From: Streptomyces tardus
Lineage (GTDB): Bacteria > Actinomycetota > Actinomycetes > Streptomycetales > Streptomycetaceae
Direction of reading: 5' to 3'
DNA: 64,000 nucleotides
NCBI RefSeq assembly: GCF_018101125.2
Contig: NZ_JAELVF020000004.1
Coordinates: 1-64,000 of the forward strand
Shown here: one piece after another, positions 55,734 to 64,000 of the stretch
How the letters are laid out: the number at the start of each line of letters is the position of its first letter
Numbering within the stretch: position 1 is the first letter of the stretch
Position numbers and translations under genes: made by a program
Notes under the pieces: model-generated
The model's input: the letters and a program-made list of their open reading frames with translations, nothing else
What the model was told of the DNA's origin: nothing
Databases searched by the model: none

Positions 55734-56966
55734 ATGAGCCTCGTAACCGCCAGTGGTCCCGAATCCTCCAGCAGCGTGCTGCCGCAGGTCACCGAGCTCC
55801 GACTGTCCGCCTTCCGGGGCGCGCGGCGTGTGCGGGTGCCCATGAGCGGGCTGACCCTCGTCACCGGCCCCGCCGGTAGCGGCCGTTCGACCGTCGTCGA
55901 GGCATACGAGGCGCTGTCCCGCCTCGCTGCCGGTGAGAGCCTTCGGCAGGTCTTCGGCACGGCCGAGGGCGGCCCCAGCTCCTACGTTCCGCGCTCCGCC
56001 GGGCCCGACGAGCTCGGCCGGCGCGGCTTCCGCATCGGCGTCACCGTGACCGGCCCCGTCGGGGATGTGCGCCTCGACCTCGCCGTGCAGGCGGAGCCCT
56101 CGTTGCGGGTGGTCGGGGAGCGGCTCTCCGACCACTCCCGCGTCCTGCTCTCCACCGCGCTGCGCGATCCGCGCCGTCCGGTCGTCCAGGCCGAGTGGCA
56201 CACGGCCGGCGTCAAGGCCGTCACCAGCGGTCCGCTGCCCGACGACCGGCTGGCAACTCCCGTGCTGCCCCTGCGTGTCGCCGGCTCCACCCAGGGGCAG
56301 CGGCAGGTTCTCGCCGCGGCGGAGCAGACGGTGCGTGCGTTGCGCGCGGCCTTCGCCTGTTCGCCGCGTCCGTCGCTGATGCGCACCGCCGCGCCGGTCG
56401 GCGAGAGTCGCCTGCGGAGCAGCTGCGAGAACATCGCCGCCGTACTGCGCCGCACTCGTGGAGAGTGCGAGTCCCACACCGAGCTCGCCGCGATGCTGAG
56501 CGAGATCTGCACCGGACCCCGGGTCGAGGATCTGGTCACCGAGCTGAGCGCGGGCCCGACGACGGAGGCGGAGCCCGGGCTGGTGCGCGCCGTGCTGGAG
56601 CGCGGCGCGGCCGGCCGTACGCCGTTGGACGCGCTCTCCGACGCCGAACTGCGCTGCGTCGCGCAGGCGTTCGTGCTGCTGACGGGTTCGAGGGCGCTGT
56701 TGGACGATTCGGCGCGCTCCGGCCGGTCGGTGCGCGAGGCGGCGCAGCAGCCGCTGGTGGTGCTCGCCGACGACCTCGACCTCGGACTGGAGCCCCACCA
56801 CACGCGCGAATTGCTCGCGCTGGCGCGGAGGATGGGCGAGGAGGGGGGCCACGTACGGCTGCTGGCCACCATGGAGGACGCGGCGCTCGCGGAGACCATG
56901 GACGGTGCGAGCGTGGTGAAGCTGGGCGGTGTGCCGGTGCCCGCGGGTGGTACACCTGGGGGATGA
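55734..56966 (+). CDS. AAA/ABC-type ATP-binding protein (RecF/SMC-like head)
   Basis: About 410 residues. It opens LRLSAFRGARRV and LTLVTGPAGSGRST, the layout of SMC/RecF-type ATPase heads, and has a late LVVLADDLDLGLEPHHT Walker B-like segment. Walker A has Arg in place of the usual Lys (GPAGSGRS). No long coiled coil is present. Start ATG 55734 is chosen because family members I recall begin near here; GTG 55707 would add nine residues including one encoded by TTA. Its stop overlaps the MazG-like gene by ATGA. Function unknown. Confidence 0.8.
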   Translation: MSLVTASGPESSSSVLPQVTELRLSAFRGARRVRVPMSGLTLVTGPAGSGRSTVVEAYEALSRLAAGESLRQVFGTAEGGPSSYVPRSAGPDELGRRGFRIGVTVTGPVGDVRLDLAVQAEPSLRVVGERLSDHSRVLLSTALRDPRRPVVQAEWHTAGVKAVTSGPLPDDRLATPVLPLRVAGSTQGQRQVLAAAEQTVRALRAAFACSPRPSLMRTAAPVGESRLRSSCENIAAVLRRTRGECESHTELAAMLSEICTGPRVEDLVTELSAGPTTEAEPGLVRAVLERGAAGRTPLDALSDAELRCVAQAFVLLTGSRALLDDSARSGRSVREAAQQPLVVLADDLDLGLEPHHTRELLALARRMGEEGGHVRLLATMEDAALAETMDGASVVKLGGVPVPAGGTPGG

Positions 56967-57331
56967 GCAGCTCCTCCTCACCAACCGCCTCCCGCACCGC
57001 CGCCGGCCGGCCGCCTGCCGCCGAACTCGCCGCGCTCCAGCGGCGGCTCGCCGATTTCGCCGTCGCCAGGGACTGGGGCCAGTACCACACCCCGAAGAAC
57101 CTGGCGGCGGCGCTGAGCGTGGAGGCGTCCGAGCTGCTGGAGATCTTCCAGTGGCTGACCCCCGAGCAGTCGCAGCGCATCATGACCGAGCCGGACCAGG
57201 CCGCTCGGGTGGAGGACGAGGTCGCCGACGTGCTGGCCTATCTGCTCCAGTTCTGCCAGGTGCTGGGCGTCGACGCGTCGGCCGCGCTGAGTGCGAAGAT
57301 CGACCGCAACGAAGGGCGTTTCCCGGTCTGA
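56963..57331 (+). CDS. MazG-like nucleotide pyrophosphohydrolase
   Basis: A 122-residue protein of the all-alpha NTP pyrophosphatase family (MazG/RS21-C6 type). The metal-binding acids sit in EASELLEIFQW and VEDEVADVLAYLLQF, the ExxE and ExxD pairs of the fold. RDWGQYHTPKNLA is also typical of the RS21-C6-like branch, which hydrolyses non-canonical or surplus dNTPs. It overlaps the ATPase gene by ATGA and is surely co-translated. Confidence 0.9.
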   Translation: MSSSSSPTASRTAAGRPPAAELAALQRRLADFAVARDWGQYHTPKNLAAALSVEASELLEIFQWLTPEQSQRIMTEPDQAARVEDEVADVLAYLLQFCQVLGVDASAALSAKIDRNEGRFPV

Positions 57332-57493
57332 CCGGCCCGCCACCGCCCGTCCGCCCCGCCACCGCCGGCCGGGCGCGGACGGACGGATCCCGCCGCCGCA
57401 CCGCACACCGCCGCACGCCCCGCCGTACCGCACGCCCCGCCGTACCGCACGCCTGTCGCGGCGTCGGCGGGGCCGCGTAGGACCATGGTGGCC

Positions 57494-58432
57494 ATGGACC
57501 TACGCATCTTCACCGAGCCCCAGCAGGGTGCCGGCTACGACACCTTGCTCACCGTCGCCAAGGCGACCGAGGACCTGGGCTTCGACGCCTTCTTCCGCTC
57601 CGACCACTATCTGGCGATGGGCGATTCGACGGGACTGCCCGGCCCCACTGATGCCTGGATCACCCTGGCCGGCCTCGCCCGGGAGACGAGTCGGATCCGT
57701 CTGGGCACTCTGATGACGGCCGGTACCTTCCGGTTGCCGGGGGTGCTCGCCATCCAGGTCGCGCAGGTGGACGCGATGTCCGGCGGGCGCGTCGAACTGG
57801 GTCTGGGAGCGGGCTGGTTCGAGGCCGAGCACGCGGCGTACGGCATCCCCTTCCCGAAGGAGAAGTTCGCCAGGCTGGAGGAGCAGCTGGCGATCGTGAC
57901 CGGGTTGTGGGGGACGCCGGTGGGCCAGACGTTCAGCCACGACGGCATCCACTACCGCCTCCAGGACTCGCCCGCGCTGCCCAAACCGGCGCAGGACCGG
58001 ATCCCGGTGCTGGTCGGCGGCCACGGGGCCAAGCGCACACCCCGCCTCGCGGCGCGATTCGCCGACGAGTTCAACATCCCCTTCGCCTCGGTCGAGGACA
58101 GCCGCCGCCAGTTCGGCCGGGTGCGGGCCGCCGCAGAGGAACAGGGCCGCGGACCCGAGGAGTTGGTGTACTCCAACGCGCTGGTCGTCTGCGCCGGCCG
58201 GGACGACGCCGAGGTCGCCAGACGTGCGGCGGTCATCGGCAGGGACCCGGCGGAGCTGCGGGAGAACGGGCTGGCCGGCTCGCCCGCCGAGATCGTCGAC
58301 AAGCTCGGCCGGTACGCGGAGGTCGGCTCCTCCCGCGTCTACCTCCAGGTCCTGGATCTGGAGGACCTGGACCATCTGGAGCTGATCTCCGCGCAGGTGC
58401 AGTCCCAACTCGCGCCGTCGCCCGCCCGGTGA
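57494..58432 (+). CDS. LLM class F420-dependent oxidoreductase
   Basis: A 312-residue luciferase-like TIM-barrel enzyme. Visible family features are FDAFFRSDHYL, TLMTAGTFRLPGVLAIQVAQVDAMSGGR in outline, GLGAGWFEAEHAAYGIPFP, and PVLVGGHGAKRTPRLAARFADEFN. These proteins usually use coenzyme F420. ATG 57494 gives the usual MDLRIF start; ATG 57485 is possible. It overlaps the next gene by GTGA. Substrate unknown. Confidence 0.9.
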   Translation: MDLRIFTEPQQGAGYDTLLTVAKATEDLGFDAFFRSDHYLAMGDSTGLPGPTDAWITLAGLARETSRIRLGTLMTAGTFRLPGVLAIQVAQVDAMSGGRVELGLGAGWFEAEHAAYGIPFPKEKFARLEEQLAIVTGLWGTPVGQTFSHDGIHYRLQDSPALPKPAQDRIPVLVGGHGAKRTPRLAARFADEFNIPFASVEDSRRQFGRVRAAAEEQGRGPEELVYSNALVVCAGRDDAEVARRAAVIGRDPAELRENGLAGSPAEIVDKLGRYAEVGSSRVYLQVLDLEDLDHLELISAQVQSQLAPSPAR

Positions 58433-59367
58433 CGCCGCCGCCCCCGCTCGCGCAGGCGCTCGCGGCCGGAACCCCGGTGCTGGACGGCGGGTTGGCGGAC
58501 CGGCTGGCCGACCAGGGCTGCGACCTCTCCGGCGAGCTGTGGTCCGCCCGTCTTCTGGCGGACGACCCGCAGTCCGTGTACGAGGCGCATCTGGCGTATG
58601 TGCGGGCGGGGGCAAGGGTGTTGATCACCGGCAGCTACCAGGCGTCGGCGCAGGGCTTCGCCCGGGCCGGGGTGGCGTCGGCGGAGGTCGACGAACTCTT
58701 CGCCCGCAGCGTCCGGTTGGCGCGGGCGGCCGGGCGACAGACCCGGGAGCCGGTCTGGGTGGCCGCCTCGGTCGGCCCGTACGGCGCGGTGTGCGCGGAC
58801 GGCGGCGAGTACCGGGGCCGGTACGGGTTGAGCGTGCGAGAGTTGACGCGCTTTCACCGGCCCCGGATCGAGGCGCTGGCGGCGGCGGGGCCCGATGTGC
58901 TGGCGCTGGAGACCGTGCCGGACGTGGTGGAGGCGGAGGCGATGCTGGCCGCCGCGCAGGGCTGCGGAGTGCCGCTGTGGCTGAGCTACACCGTCGAGGG
59001 CGGGCTCACCCGCGCCGGCCAACCGCTCGCGGACGCCTTCGCGCTCGCCGCCGGCAATGCGCAGCTGATCGCGGTGGGCGTCAACTGCTGCGCCCCGCGC
59101 GAGGTGTCGGAGGCGGTGGAGCTGGCCGCCTCGACGACGCGCAAGCCGGTGGTCGTCTACCCCAACAGCGGTGAGAGCTTCGAGCACGGCCGCTGGCAGG
59201 GGCCGGCCGCCTTCGACCCGGTGGCCGCGCTCGGCTGGCGTGCCGCGGGCGCCCGGCTCATCGGCGGCTGCTGTCGGGTGGGACCGGACCGGATCGCCGC
59301 TCTGGCCCGCACGCTGGCCGGGGAGCAACCGCCCGTATCCGGTGGGGAGTCCGGCTCCGCGCGGTGA
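58429..59367 (+). CDS. mmuM: Homocysteine S-methyltransferase
   Basis: A 312-residue zinc-dependent methyltransferase that remakes methionine from homocysteine with S-methylmethionine or SAM as donor. Zinc ligands are the Cys residues in VGVNCCAP and LIGGCCRVGP. VLDGGLADRLADQG opens the domain and VWVAASVGPYGA is another family block. GTG at 58429 overlaps the upstream stop. Confidence 0.92.
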   Translation: MTPPPPLAQALAAGTPVLDGGLADRLADQGCDLSGELWSARLLADDPQSVYEAHLAYVRAGARVLITGSYQASAQGFARAGVASAEVDELFARSVRLARAAGRQTREPVWVAASVGPYGAVCADGGEYRGRYGLSVRELTRFHRPRIEALAAAGPDVLALETVPDVVEAEAMLAAAQGCGVPLWLSYTVEGGLTRAGQPLADAFALAAGNAQLIAVGVNCCAPREVSEAVELAASTTRKPVVVYPNSGESFEHGRWQGPAAFDPVAALGWRAAGARLIGGCCRVGPDRIAALARTLAGEQPPVSGGESGSAR

Positions 59368-59463
59368 TCGTACGGGCACGAGAGGGCCCGTACCCGGGCA
59401 CGGCGGCGGAACCGTCATCTCGCAGAGCTGGGTTTTCCGGGGAGGTCCGGTCAGGATGGGCGC

Positions 59464-60690
59464 ATGGGATTCCATGTCGATTCTGAGGCCGGGCGCCTGC
59501 GCAGAGTGATCCTGCACCGCCCCGATCTTGAGCTGAAGCGGCTCACCCCCACGAACAAGGACGATCTCCTGTTCGACGACGTGCTCTGGGTGCGCCGCGC
59601 GCGCCAGGAGCACGACATGTTCGCCGACATACTCCGTGATCGCGGTGTGGAGGTGCACCTCTTCGGCGATCTGCTCGCGCAGTCGCTCCGGGTGCCGGCC
59701 GCCCGCCATCTGATACTGGACCGGGTGTTCTCCGAGAAGGAGTACGGGCCGCTCGCGGTCGACCACCTCCGGGCCGCGTACGACGAGTTGGACTCGGTAG
59801 AACTGGCGAAGGTGCTGATCGGGGGTGAGACCAAGCGCGAGTACCTGGAGCGTCAGCCGGAGCCCACCTCGGTGGCCTTCCACGTGATGCAGATGGACGA
59901 CTTCCTGCTCAATCCGTTGCCCAACCACCTCTTCACCAGGGACACCTCTGCCTGGATCTACGACGGGGTGGCGATCAACGCCATGCGGTGGCCGGCGCGT
60001 CAGCGCGAGACCGTCCACTTCGAGGCGATCTACCACCACCACCCGATGTTCACCGGCGGTGGGTTCCGGGTGTGGTCGCGCGGCGAGAGCGCGCACCCCT
60101 CGACGATCGAGGGCGGCGACGTACTGGTCATCGGCGAGGGCGCGGTGCTGGTCGGGATGAGCGAGCGGACCACTCCGCAGGCGGTCGAGACGCTCGCCCG
60201 GGCGCTCTTCGCGGCGGGTTCGGCGCGCACCATCGTGGCGCTGGAGATGCCCAAGCGGCGCTCGTTCATGCATCTGGACACCGTGATGACGATGCTCGAC
60301 GGCAACACCTTCACCCAGTACGCGGGGCTCGGGATGCTGCGCTCGTACACGATCGAACCGGGCGGCAGCCCGGAGGAGTTGAAGGTCACCGACCACCCGC
60401 CGGAGCAGATGCACCACGCCATCGCGGCGGCGCTGGGCGTCGGCGGCATCCGGGTGCTGACCGCGACCCAGGACGTCCACGCGGCCGAGCGCGAGCAGTG
60501 GGACGACGGCTGCAACGTGCTGGCGGTGGAGCCGGGCGTGGTGATCGCCTACGAGCGGAACGTCACCACCAACACCCATCTGCGCCGGCAGGGCATCGAG
60601 GTGCTGGAGATCCCGGGCAGCGAGCTCGGCCGCGGACGCGGCGGTCCGCGCTGCATGAGCTGTCCGATCGAGCGGGACCCGATCACCTGA
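59464..60690 (+). CDS. arcA: Arginine deiminase
   Basis: A 408-residue amidinotransferase-fold enzyme that converts arginine to citrulline and ammonia. Active-site elements are present: LPNHLFTRDTS, EGGDVL, SFMHLDTVMTM and the catalytic Cys397 in GGPRCMSCPIERDP. It is followed by an ornithine carbamoyltransferase gene, giving two steps of the arginine deiminase pathway. A carbamate kinase (arcC) or antiporter (arcD) is not visible. Full length, cytoplasmic. Confidence 0.97.
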   Translation: MGFHVDSEAGRLRRVILHRPDLELKRLTPTNKDDLLFDDVLWVRRARQEHDMFADILRDRGVEVHLFGDLLAQSLRVPAARHLILDRVFSEKEYGPLAVDHLRAAYDELDSVELAKVLIGGETKREYLERQPEPTSVAFHVMQMDDFLLNPLPNHLFTRDTSAWIYDGVAINAMRWPARQRETVHFEAIYHHHPMFTGGGFRVWSRGESAHPSTIEGGDVLVIGEGAVLVGMSERTTPQAVETLARALFAAGSARTIVALEMPKRRSFMHLDTVMTMLDGNTFTQYAGLGMLRSYTIEPGGSPEELKVTDHPPEQMHHAIAAALGVGGIRVLTATQDVHAAEREQWDDGCNVLAVEPGVVIAYERNVTTNTHLRRQGIEVLEIPGSELGRGRGGPRCMSCPIERDPIT

Positions 60691-60867
60691 CTCCGACGCG
60701 CCACCGGCGGCCCGCACCGGCCTCGCCCCCTCCGGCGGACCGCTCGTCCGGCGGTCGGCTCCTCCGGGCCGGCCGAGTGTCGGCGCCCCTGAGACCGCTC
60801 CGCCGTCCCTCCCGCCGACCGCGGGCGGAACGGCGGAGCGGGTGAGAGGCGAGTCACCCCACGGCGC

Positions 60868-60894
60868 TGCATAGCAATGCGTCGGTGCGTATAG
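60868..60894. promoter_or_regulatory. Possible ARG-box/promoter upstream of ornithine carbamoyltransferase
   Basis: TGCATAGCAATGCGT and TGCGTATAG resemble the paired, A/T-rich TGCAT-type half sites bound by ArgR in Streptomyces. They lie 47-73 bases before the arcB start in an otherwise G-C-rich gap, which also holds a T run after GATGG. Match judged by eye. Confidence 0.35.
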
Positions 60895-60940
60895 ACTTGC
60901 GAGTGATGGTTTTTTCCGTGAACGGGCGAGGGGTGCCGTC

Positions 60941-61939
60941 ATGACGACAGACTTCAAGGGCCGGCACTTCCTCAAGGAGCTCGACTTCAGCGCCGGTGAG
61001 TTCCGCGAACTGGTCACGCTGGCCGCCGAGTTGAAGGCGGCGAAGAGGCTCGGCACCGAGCAGCAGCGACTGCGCGGAAAGAACCTCGTGCTGGTCTTCG
61101 AGAAGGCCTCGACCAGGACCCGGTGCGCCTTCGAGGTGGCGGCGGCCGACCAGGGGGCGAGCACCACCTGCCTCGATCCGGCCGGCTCCCAGATGGGCCG
61201 GAAGGAGTCGGTGAAGGACACCGCCCGAGTCCTGGGCCGGATGTTCGACGCGATCGAGTACCGGGGCAGTGCGCAGAGCGCGGTGGAGGAGCTGGCCGAG
61301 TACGCGGGCGTCCCCGTCTACAACGGCCTCACCGACGAGTGGCACCCCACTCAGATGCTCGCCGACGTGCTGACGATGACCGAGCACTGCGCCAAGCCGC
61401 TGGAGCGCATCGCGTACGCCTATCTCGGCGACGCCCGCAACAACATGGGCAACTCCTACCTGATCACAGGTGCGCTGCTCGGCATGGATGTGCGCATCGC
61501 GGCCCCCCGTGCGCTCTGGCCCGCCGACGAGGTGGTGGAGCGGGCGAGGACGCTGGCCGCCGACAGCGGTGCCCGTCTGACCCTCACCGAGCAGGTCGAG
61601 GAGGGCGTGCGCGGCGCGGACTTCGTCGCGACCGATGTGTGGGTCTCGATGGGCGAGCCCGCCGAGGTGTGGGACGAACGCATCAAGCTGCTCGCCCCGT
61701 ACGCCGTCACCGCCGGGACGCTGGCGGCCAGCGGAAACCCGGAGGTCAAGTTCCTGCACTGCCTGCCCGCCTTCCACGATCTGGGCACCCAGGTGGGGCA
61801 GGACATCCACGAGCGCTACGGGCTGGAGTCGCTGGAGGTCACCGACGAGGTCTTCGAGTCCGAGCGCTCGCTGGTCTTCGACGAGGCGGAGAACCGGATG
61901 CACACCATCAAGGCGGTGTTGGTGGCGACGCTCGGCTGA
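60941..61939 (+). CDS. arcB: Ornithine carbamoyltransferase
   Basis: A 332-residue transferase joining ornithine and carbamoyl phosphate to citrulline, or the reverse in arginine breakdown. The carbamoyl-phosphate motif STRTRC is near residue 56 and the ornithine-site Cys is in HCLPAF near 273. Also visible are YNGLTDEWHPTQMLAD and LGDARNNMGNS. Neighbourhood (arcA upstream) suggests the catabolic enzyme, but anabolic use cannot be excluded. A 250-base gap with possible regulatory sites separates it from arcA. Confidence 0.96.
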   Translation: MTTDFKGRHFLKELDFSAGEFRELVTLAAELKAAKRLGTEQQRLRGKNLVLVFEKASTRTRCAFEVAAADQGASTTCLDPAGSQMGRKESVKDTARVLGRMFDAIEYRGSAQSAVEELAEYAGVPVYNGLTDEWHPTQMLADVLTMTEHCAKPLERIAYAYLGDARNNMGNSYLITGALLGMDVRIAAPRALWPADEVVERARTLAADSGARLTLTEQVEEGVRGADFVATDVWVSMGEPAEVWDERIKLLAPYAVTAGTLAASGNPEVKFLHCLPAFHDLGTQVGQDIHERYGLESLEVTDEVFESERSLVFDEAENRMHTIKAVLVATLG

Positions 61940-62045
61940 GTCGCGCCCGGGTCGTGATGTGTGCGGTCGCGGGGCGGGTGCGGCGCTCCCGCAGAGTTGT
62001 CGCGCAGTCGTGACGACGGTCACGTTCCAGTGATACGTTCCGTCC

Positions 62046-62873
62046 ATGAGCCCGTTCACCGGTTCCGCATCCCGCACCGACGAATGGCAGCACCTGAGGG
62101 TCGAGCGCGCCGACGGCGTCGTGACGGTCACCCTGGACCGGCCCGAGAAGCTCAACGCCCTGACCTTCGGCGCCTACGCCGACCTGCGCGACCTGCTCGC
62201 CGAGCTCTCCAGGGAGCGGTCCGCGCGCGCACTGGTGCTGGCGGGCGAGGGCCGCGGCTTCTGTTCCGGGGGCGACGTCGAGGAGATCATCGGCGCCACA
62301 CTCGAGCTGGACACCGCCGAGCTGCTGGACTTCAACCGGATGACCGGGCAGGTCGTACGGGCCGTCCGGGAGGCACCGTTCCCCGTCGTCGCCGCGGTGC
62401 ACGGCGCGGCGGCGGGCGCGGGCGCCGTCCTCGCACTGGCCGCGGACTTCCGGGTCGCCGACCCCAGCGCGCGCTTCTCCTACCTCTTCACCCGAGTCGG
62501 CCTCTCCGGCGGGGACATGGGCGCGGCCTATCTGCTGCCGCGGGTCGTGGGGCTCGGCCACGCCACCCGCATCCTCATGCTGGGCAGCGCGGTCGAGGCC
62601 GCGGAAGCCGAACGCATCGGTCTGATCAGCCAGTTGACGGCGCCGGGAGAGGCCGACAGCGCAGCCGGCCTCCTCGCCCGCAGGCTGGCCGACGGGCCGG
62701 CCCTCGCCCACGCCCAGACCAAGGCGCTGCTCACCGCGGAGCTCGGCATGCCCCTGCCGGCCGCCCTCGAACTCGACGCCTCCACCCAGGCGTTGCTGAT
62801 GAACAGCGCTGACTACGCCGAGTTCCACGCCTCGTTCACCGAGAAGCGCAGGCCCCGCTGGCAGGGACGCTAG
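62046..62873 (+). CDS. Enoyl-CoA hydratase/isomerase family protein
   Basis: A 275-residue crotonase-fold protein. Oxyanion-hole blocks are AGEGRGFCSGGDVEEI and HGAAAGAGAVLALAADFR, with VADPSARFSYLFTRVGLSGGDMG as the second active-site segment. Just downstream, four bases away, is a salicylyl/anthraniloyl-CoA-type monooxygenase, so this is probably part of an aromatic acyl-CoA breakdown operon of the salicylate (sdg) type. Start ATG at 62046 is plausible though the ribosome binding site is weak. Confidence 0.93.
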   Translation: MSPFTGSASRTDEWQHLRVERADGVVTVTLDRPEKLNALTFGAYADLRDLLAELSRERSARALVLAGEGRGFCSGGDVEEIIGATLELDTAELLDFNRMTGQVVRAVREAPFPVVAAVHGAAAGAGAVLALAADFRVADPSARFSYLFTRVGLSGGDMGAAYLLPRVVGLGHATRILMLGSAVEAAEAERIGLISQLTAPGEADSAAGLLARRLADGPALAHAQTKALLTAELGMPLPAALELDASTQALLMNSADYAEFHASFTEKRRPRWQGR

Positions 62874-62877
62874 CGCC

Positions 62878-64000
62878 GTGCGCATCGCGGTGGTCGGCGG
62901 CGGACCCGGCGGGCTGTACGCGGCGGCGCTGCTCAAACGCCTGGACCCGGACCGCGAGGTCACCCTCCACGAACGTCGGGGCCCGGACGAGACGTTCGGC
63001 TTCGGCATCGTCCTCTCCGACGAGACGCTGGGCGGGATCGAGCACGCCGACGCGGAGGTGTACGCCGCCCTGCGCACCGAGTTCGTGCGGTGGGACGACA
63101 TCGAGATCCTGCACCGCGGACGCACCCTCACCTCCGGCGGCCACGGCTTCGCCGCCCTCGAACGGCGTCGGCTGCTCGCGGTGCTGCACGAGCGCTGCCG
63201 CGCACTCGGTGTCGATCTGCGCTTCGGTGAGCCCGCGCCGCCCCCGGACGAACTGGCCGCCGCCCACGATCTGGTGGTCGCCGCCGACGGGGTGCGCAGT
63301 GCCACCCGGGCCGCCCACGCGCAGGTGTTCGCGCCGCGCATCACCGCCCACCGCTGCCGCTACATCTGGCTGGCCACCGACTTCGCCCTGGCCGCCTTCC
63401 GCTTCGAGATCGCCGAGACCCCGTACGGCGTGATGCAGCTGCACGCCTACCCGTACGCCGCCGACGCCTCCACCGTCGTCGTCGAGATGCGCGAGGAGGT
63501 CTGGGCGCGCCGCGGGGCTGGACCGGTGCGGGGAGGCGGAGTCGGCCGAGCGGTGCGCCCGGTGGTTCCAGCGCACGCTGCTCGGTCGTCCGCTGCGGGG
63601 CAACGACTCCCGCTGGACGGCGTTCGAGACGGTCGTCACCGAACGCTGGTCGCACGGGCACACCGTACTGATCGGCGACGCCGCCCGCACCGCGCACTTC
63701 TCCATCGGCTCCGGCACCAAACTCGCCGTCGAGGACGCGCTCGCCCTCGCCGCCTGCCTGCGCGAACAGCCCGACACCCCGGCGGCGTTGGCCGCCTACG
63801 AGGCGGAGCGGCGCCCCGTCGTCACCTCCACCCAGCGGGCCGCGCACGCCAGCCTCCGGTGGTTCGAGGAGCCGGCCCGGTACGTCGACCAGCCGCCGTA
63901 CCGATTCGCCTTCAACCTCCTCACCCGCAGCCGCCGTGTCACCCACGCCAACCTGCGGCTGCGGGACCCGGAGTTCGTCGCGGAGGTCGAACGCGAGGCC
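62878..64000 (+). pseudogene. Salicylyl/anthraniloyl-CoA-type FAD monooxygenase, frameshifted, cut by window end
   Basis: From GTG 62878 the frame gives an FAD-binding monooxygenase: VVGGGPGGLYAAALLKR (dinucleotide fold), ETFGFGIVLSDETLGG (typical of salicylyl-CoA 5-hydroxylase and anthraniloyl-CoA monooxygenase), and VVAADGVRSATR. At the G run 63514-63517 the frame breaks. Removing one G restores WARRGLDRCGEAESAERC and then GHTVLIGDAARTAHFSIGSGTKLAVEDA, the conserved FAD segment. The break is either a real mutation or a one-base sequencing error. The gene continues beyond 64000, where homologues have a flavin oxidoreductase (OYE-like) second half. Confidence 0.85.

Overview
This is high-GC actinobacterial DNA, almost certainly from a Streptomyces. 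Coding regions show strong GC3 bias, starts are often GTG, and ATGA or GTGA stop/start overlaps are common. Positions 1 to about 43,000 hold part of a gene cluster for an aromatic heptaene polyene macrolide of the candicidin/FR-008 (fsc) type. The diagnostic genes are a PKS loading protein that starts with a CoA-ligase domain, a fused aminodeoxychorismate synthase (PabAB) for the p-aminobenzoate starter, a mycosamine aminotransferase and glycosyltransferase, a P450 with its ferredoxin, a type II thioesterase, a DrrAB-like exporter, three large LuxR (LAL) regulators and one PAS-LuxR regulator.

Layout of the cluster. 1-17,255: modular type I PKS, mostly + strand, with malonyl-type AT domains and DH-KR reductive sets of the kind that make conjugated polyenes. 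The first 10.3 kb is a patchwork. Blocks flip strand, inverted repeats fold back on each other, and pieces of unrelated genes (an NRPS adenylation domain, a wblA-like gene, an ArsA-like ATPase) sit between PKS domains, so gene ends there should not be trusted. 17,735-19,581 (-): two ABC transporter genes. 19,881-25,196 (-): the FscA-like loading and first-extension PKS. 25,369-32,591 (-): pabAB, thioesterase, ferredoxin, P450, aminotransferase, glycosyltransferase. 32,920-43,027 (+): three LAL regulators, then the PAS-LuxR regulator. A close match to the PAS-LuxR box lies in the divergent region between glycosyltransferase and regulators. Genes for mycosamine dehydratase, PabC, the other PKS proteins and the releasing thioesterase domain are not in the window.

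How the pathway fits together: PabAB supplies aminodeoxychorismate for p-aminobenzoate; the CoA-ligase domain of the FscA-like protein loads it; its single extension module has no ketoreductase, which would leave the aryl ketone typical of this class; the DH-KR modules build the polyene; P450 plus ferredoxin would make the ring carboxyl; the aminotransferase and glycosyltransferase make and attach mycosamine; the ABC pair would export the product.

43,832-46,924: an SDR gene divergent from a TetR regulator with a two-copy operator-like palindrome, a broken kup potassium-transporter gene, and a perfect 500-bp palindrome. 46,925-64,000: mostly ordinary chromosomal genes: cold-shock protein, DEAD-box helicase, methyltransferase, GPP34-family protein, RHH/PIN toxin-antitoxin pair, proline iminopeptidase, polyprenyl diphosphate synthase, ATPase with MazG-like protein, LLM oxidoreductase, homocysteine methyltransferase, arginine deiminase, ornithine carbamoyltransferase, enoyl-CoA hydratase, and a frameshifted salicylyl/anthraniloyl-CoA-type monooxygenase cut by the window end. 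No rRNA, tRNA, CRISPR array or intact insertion sequence was recognised.
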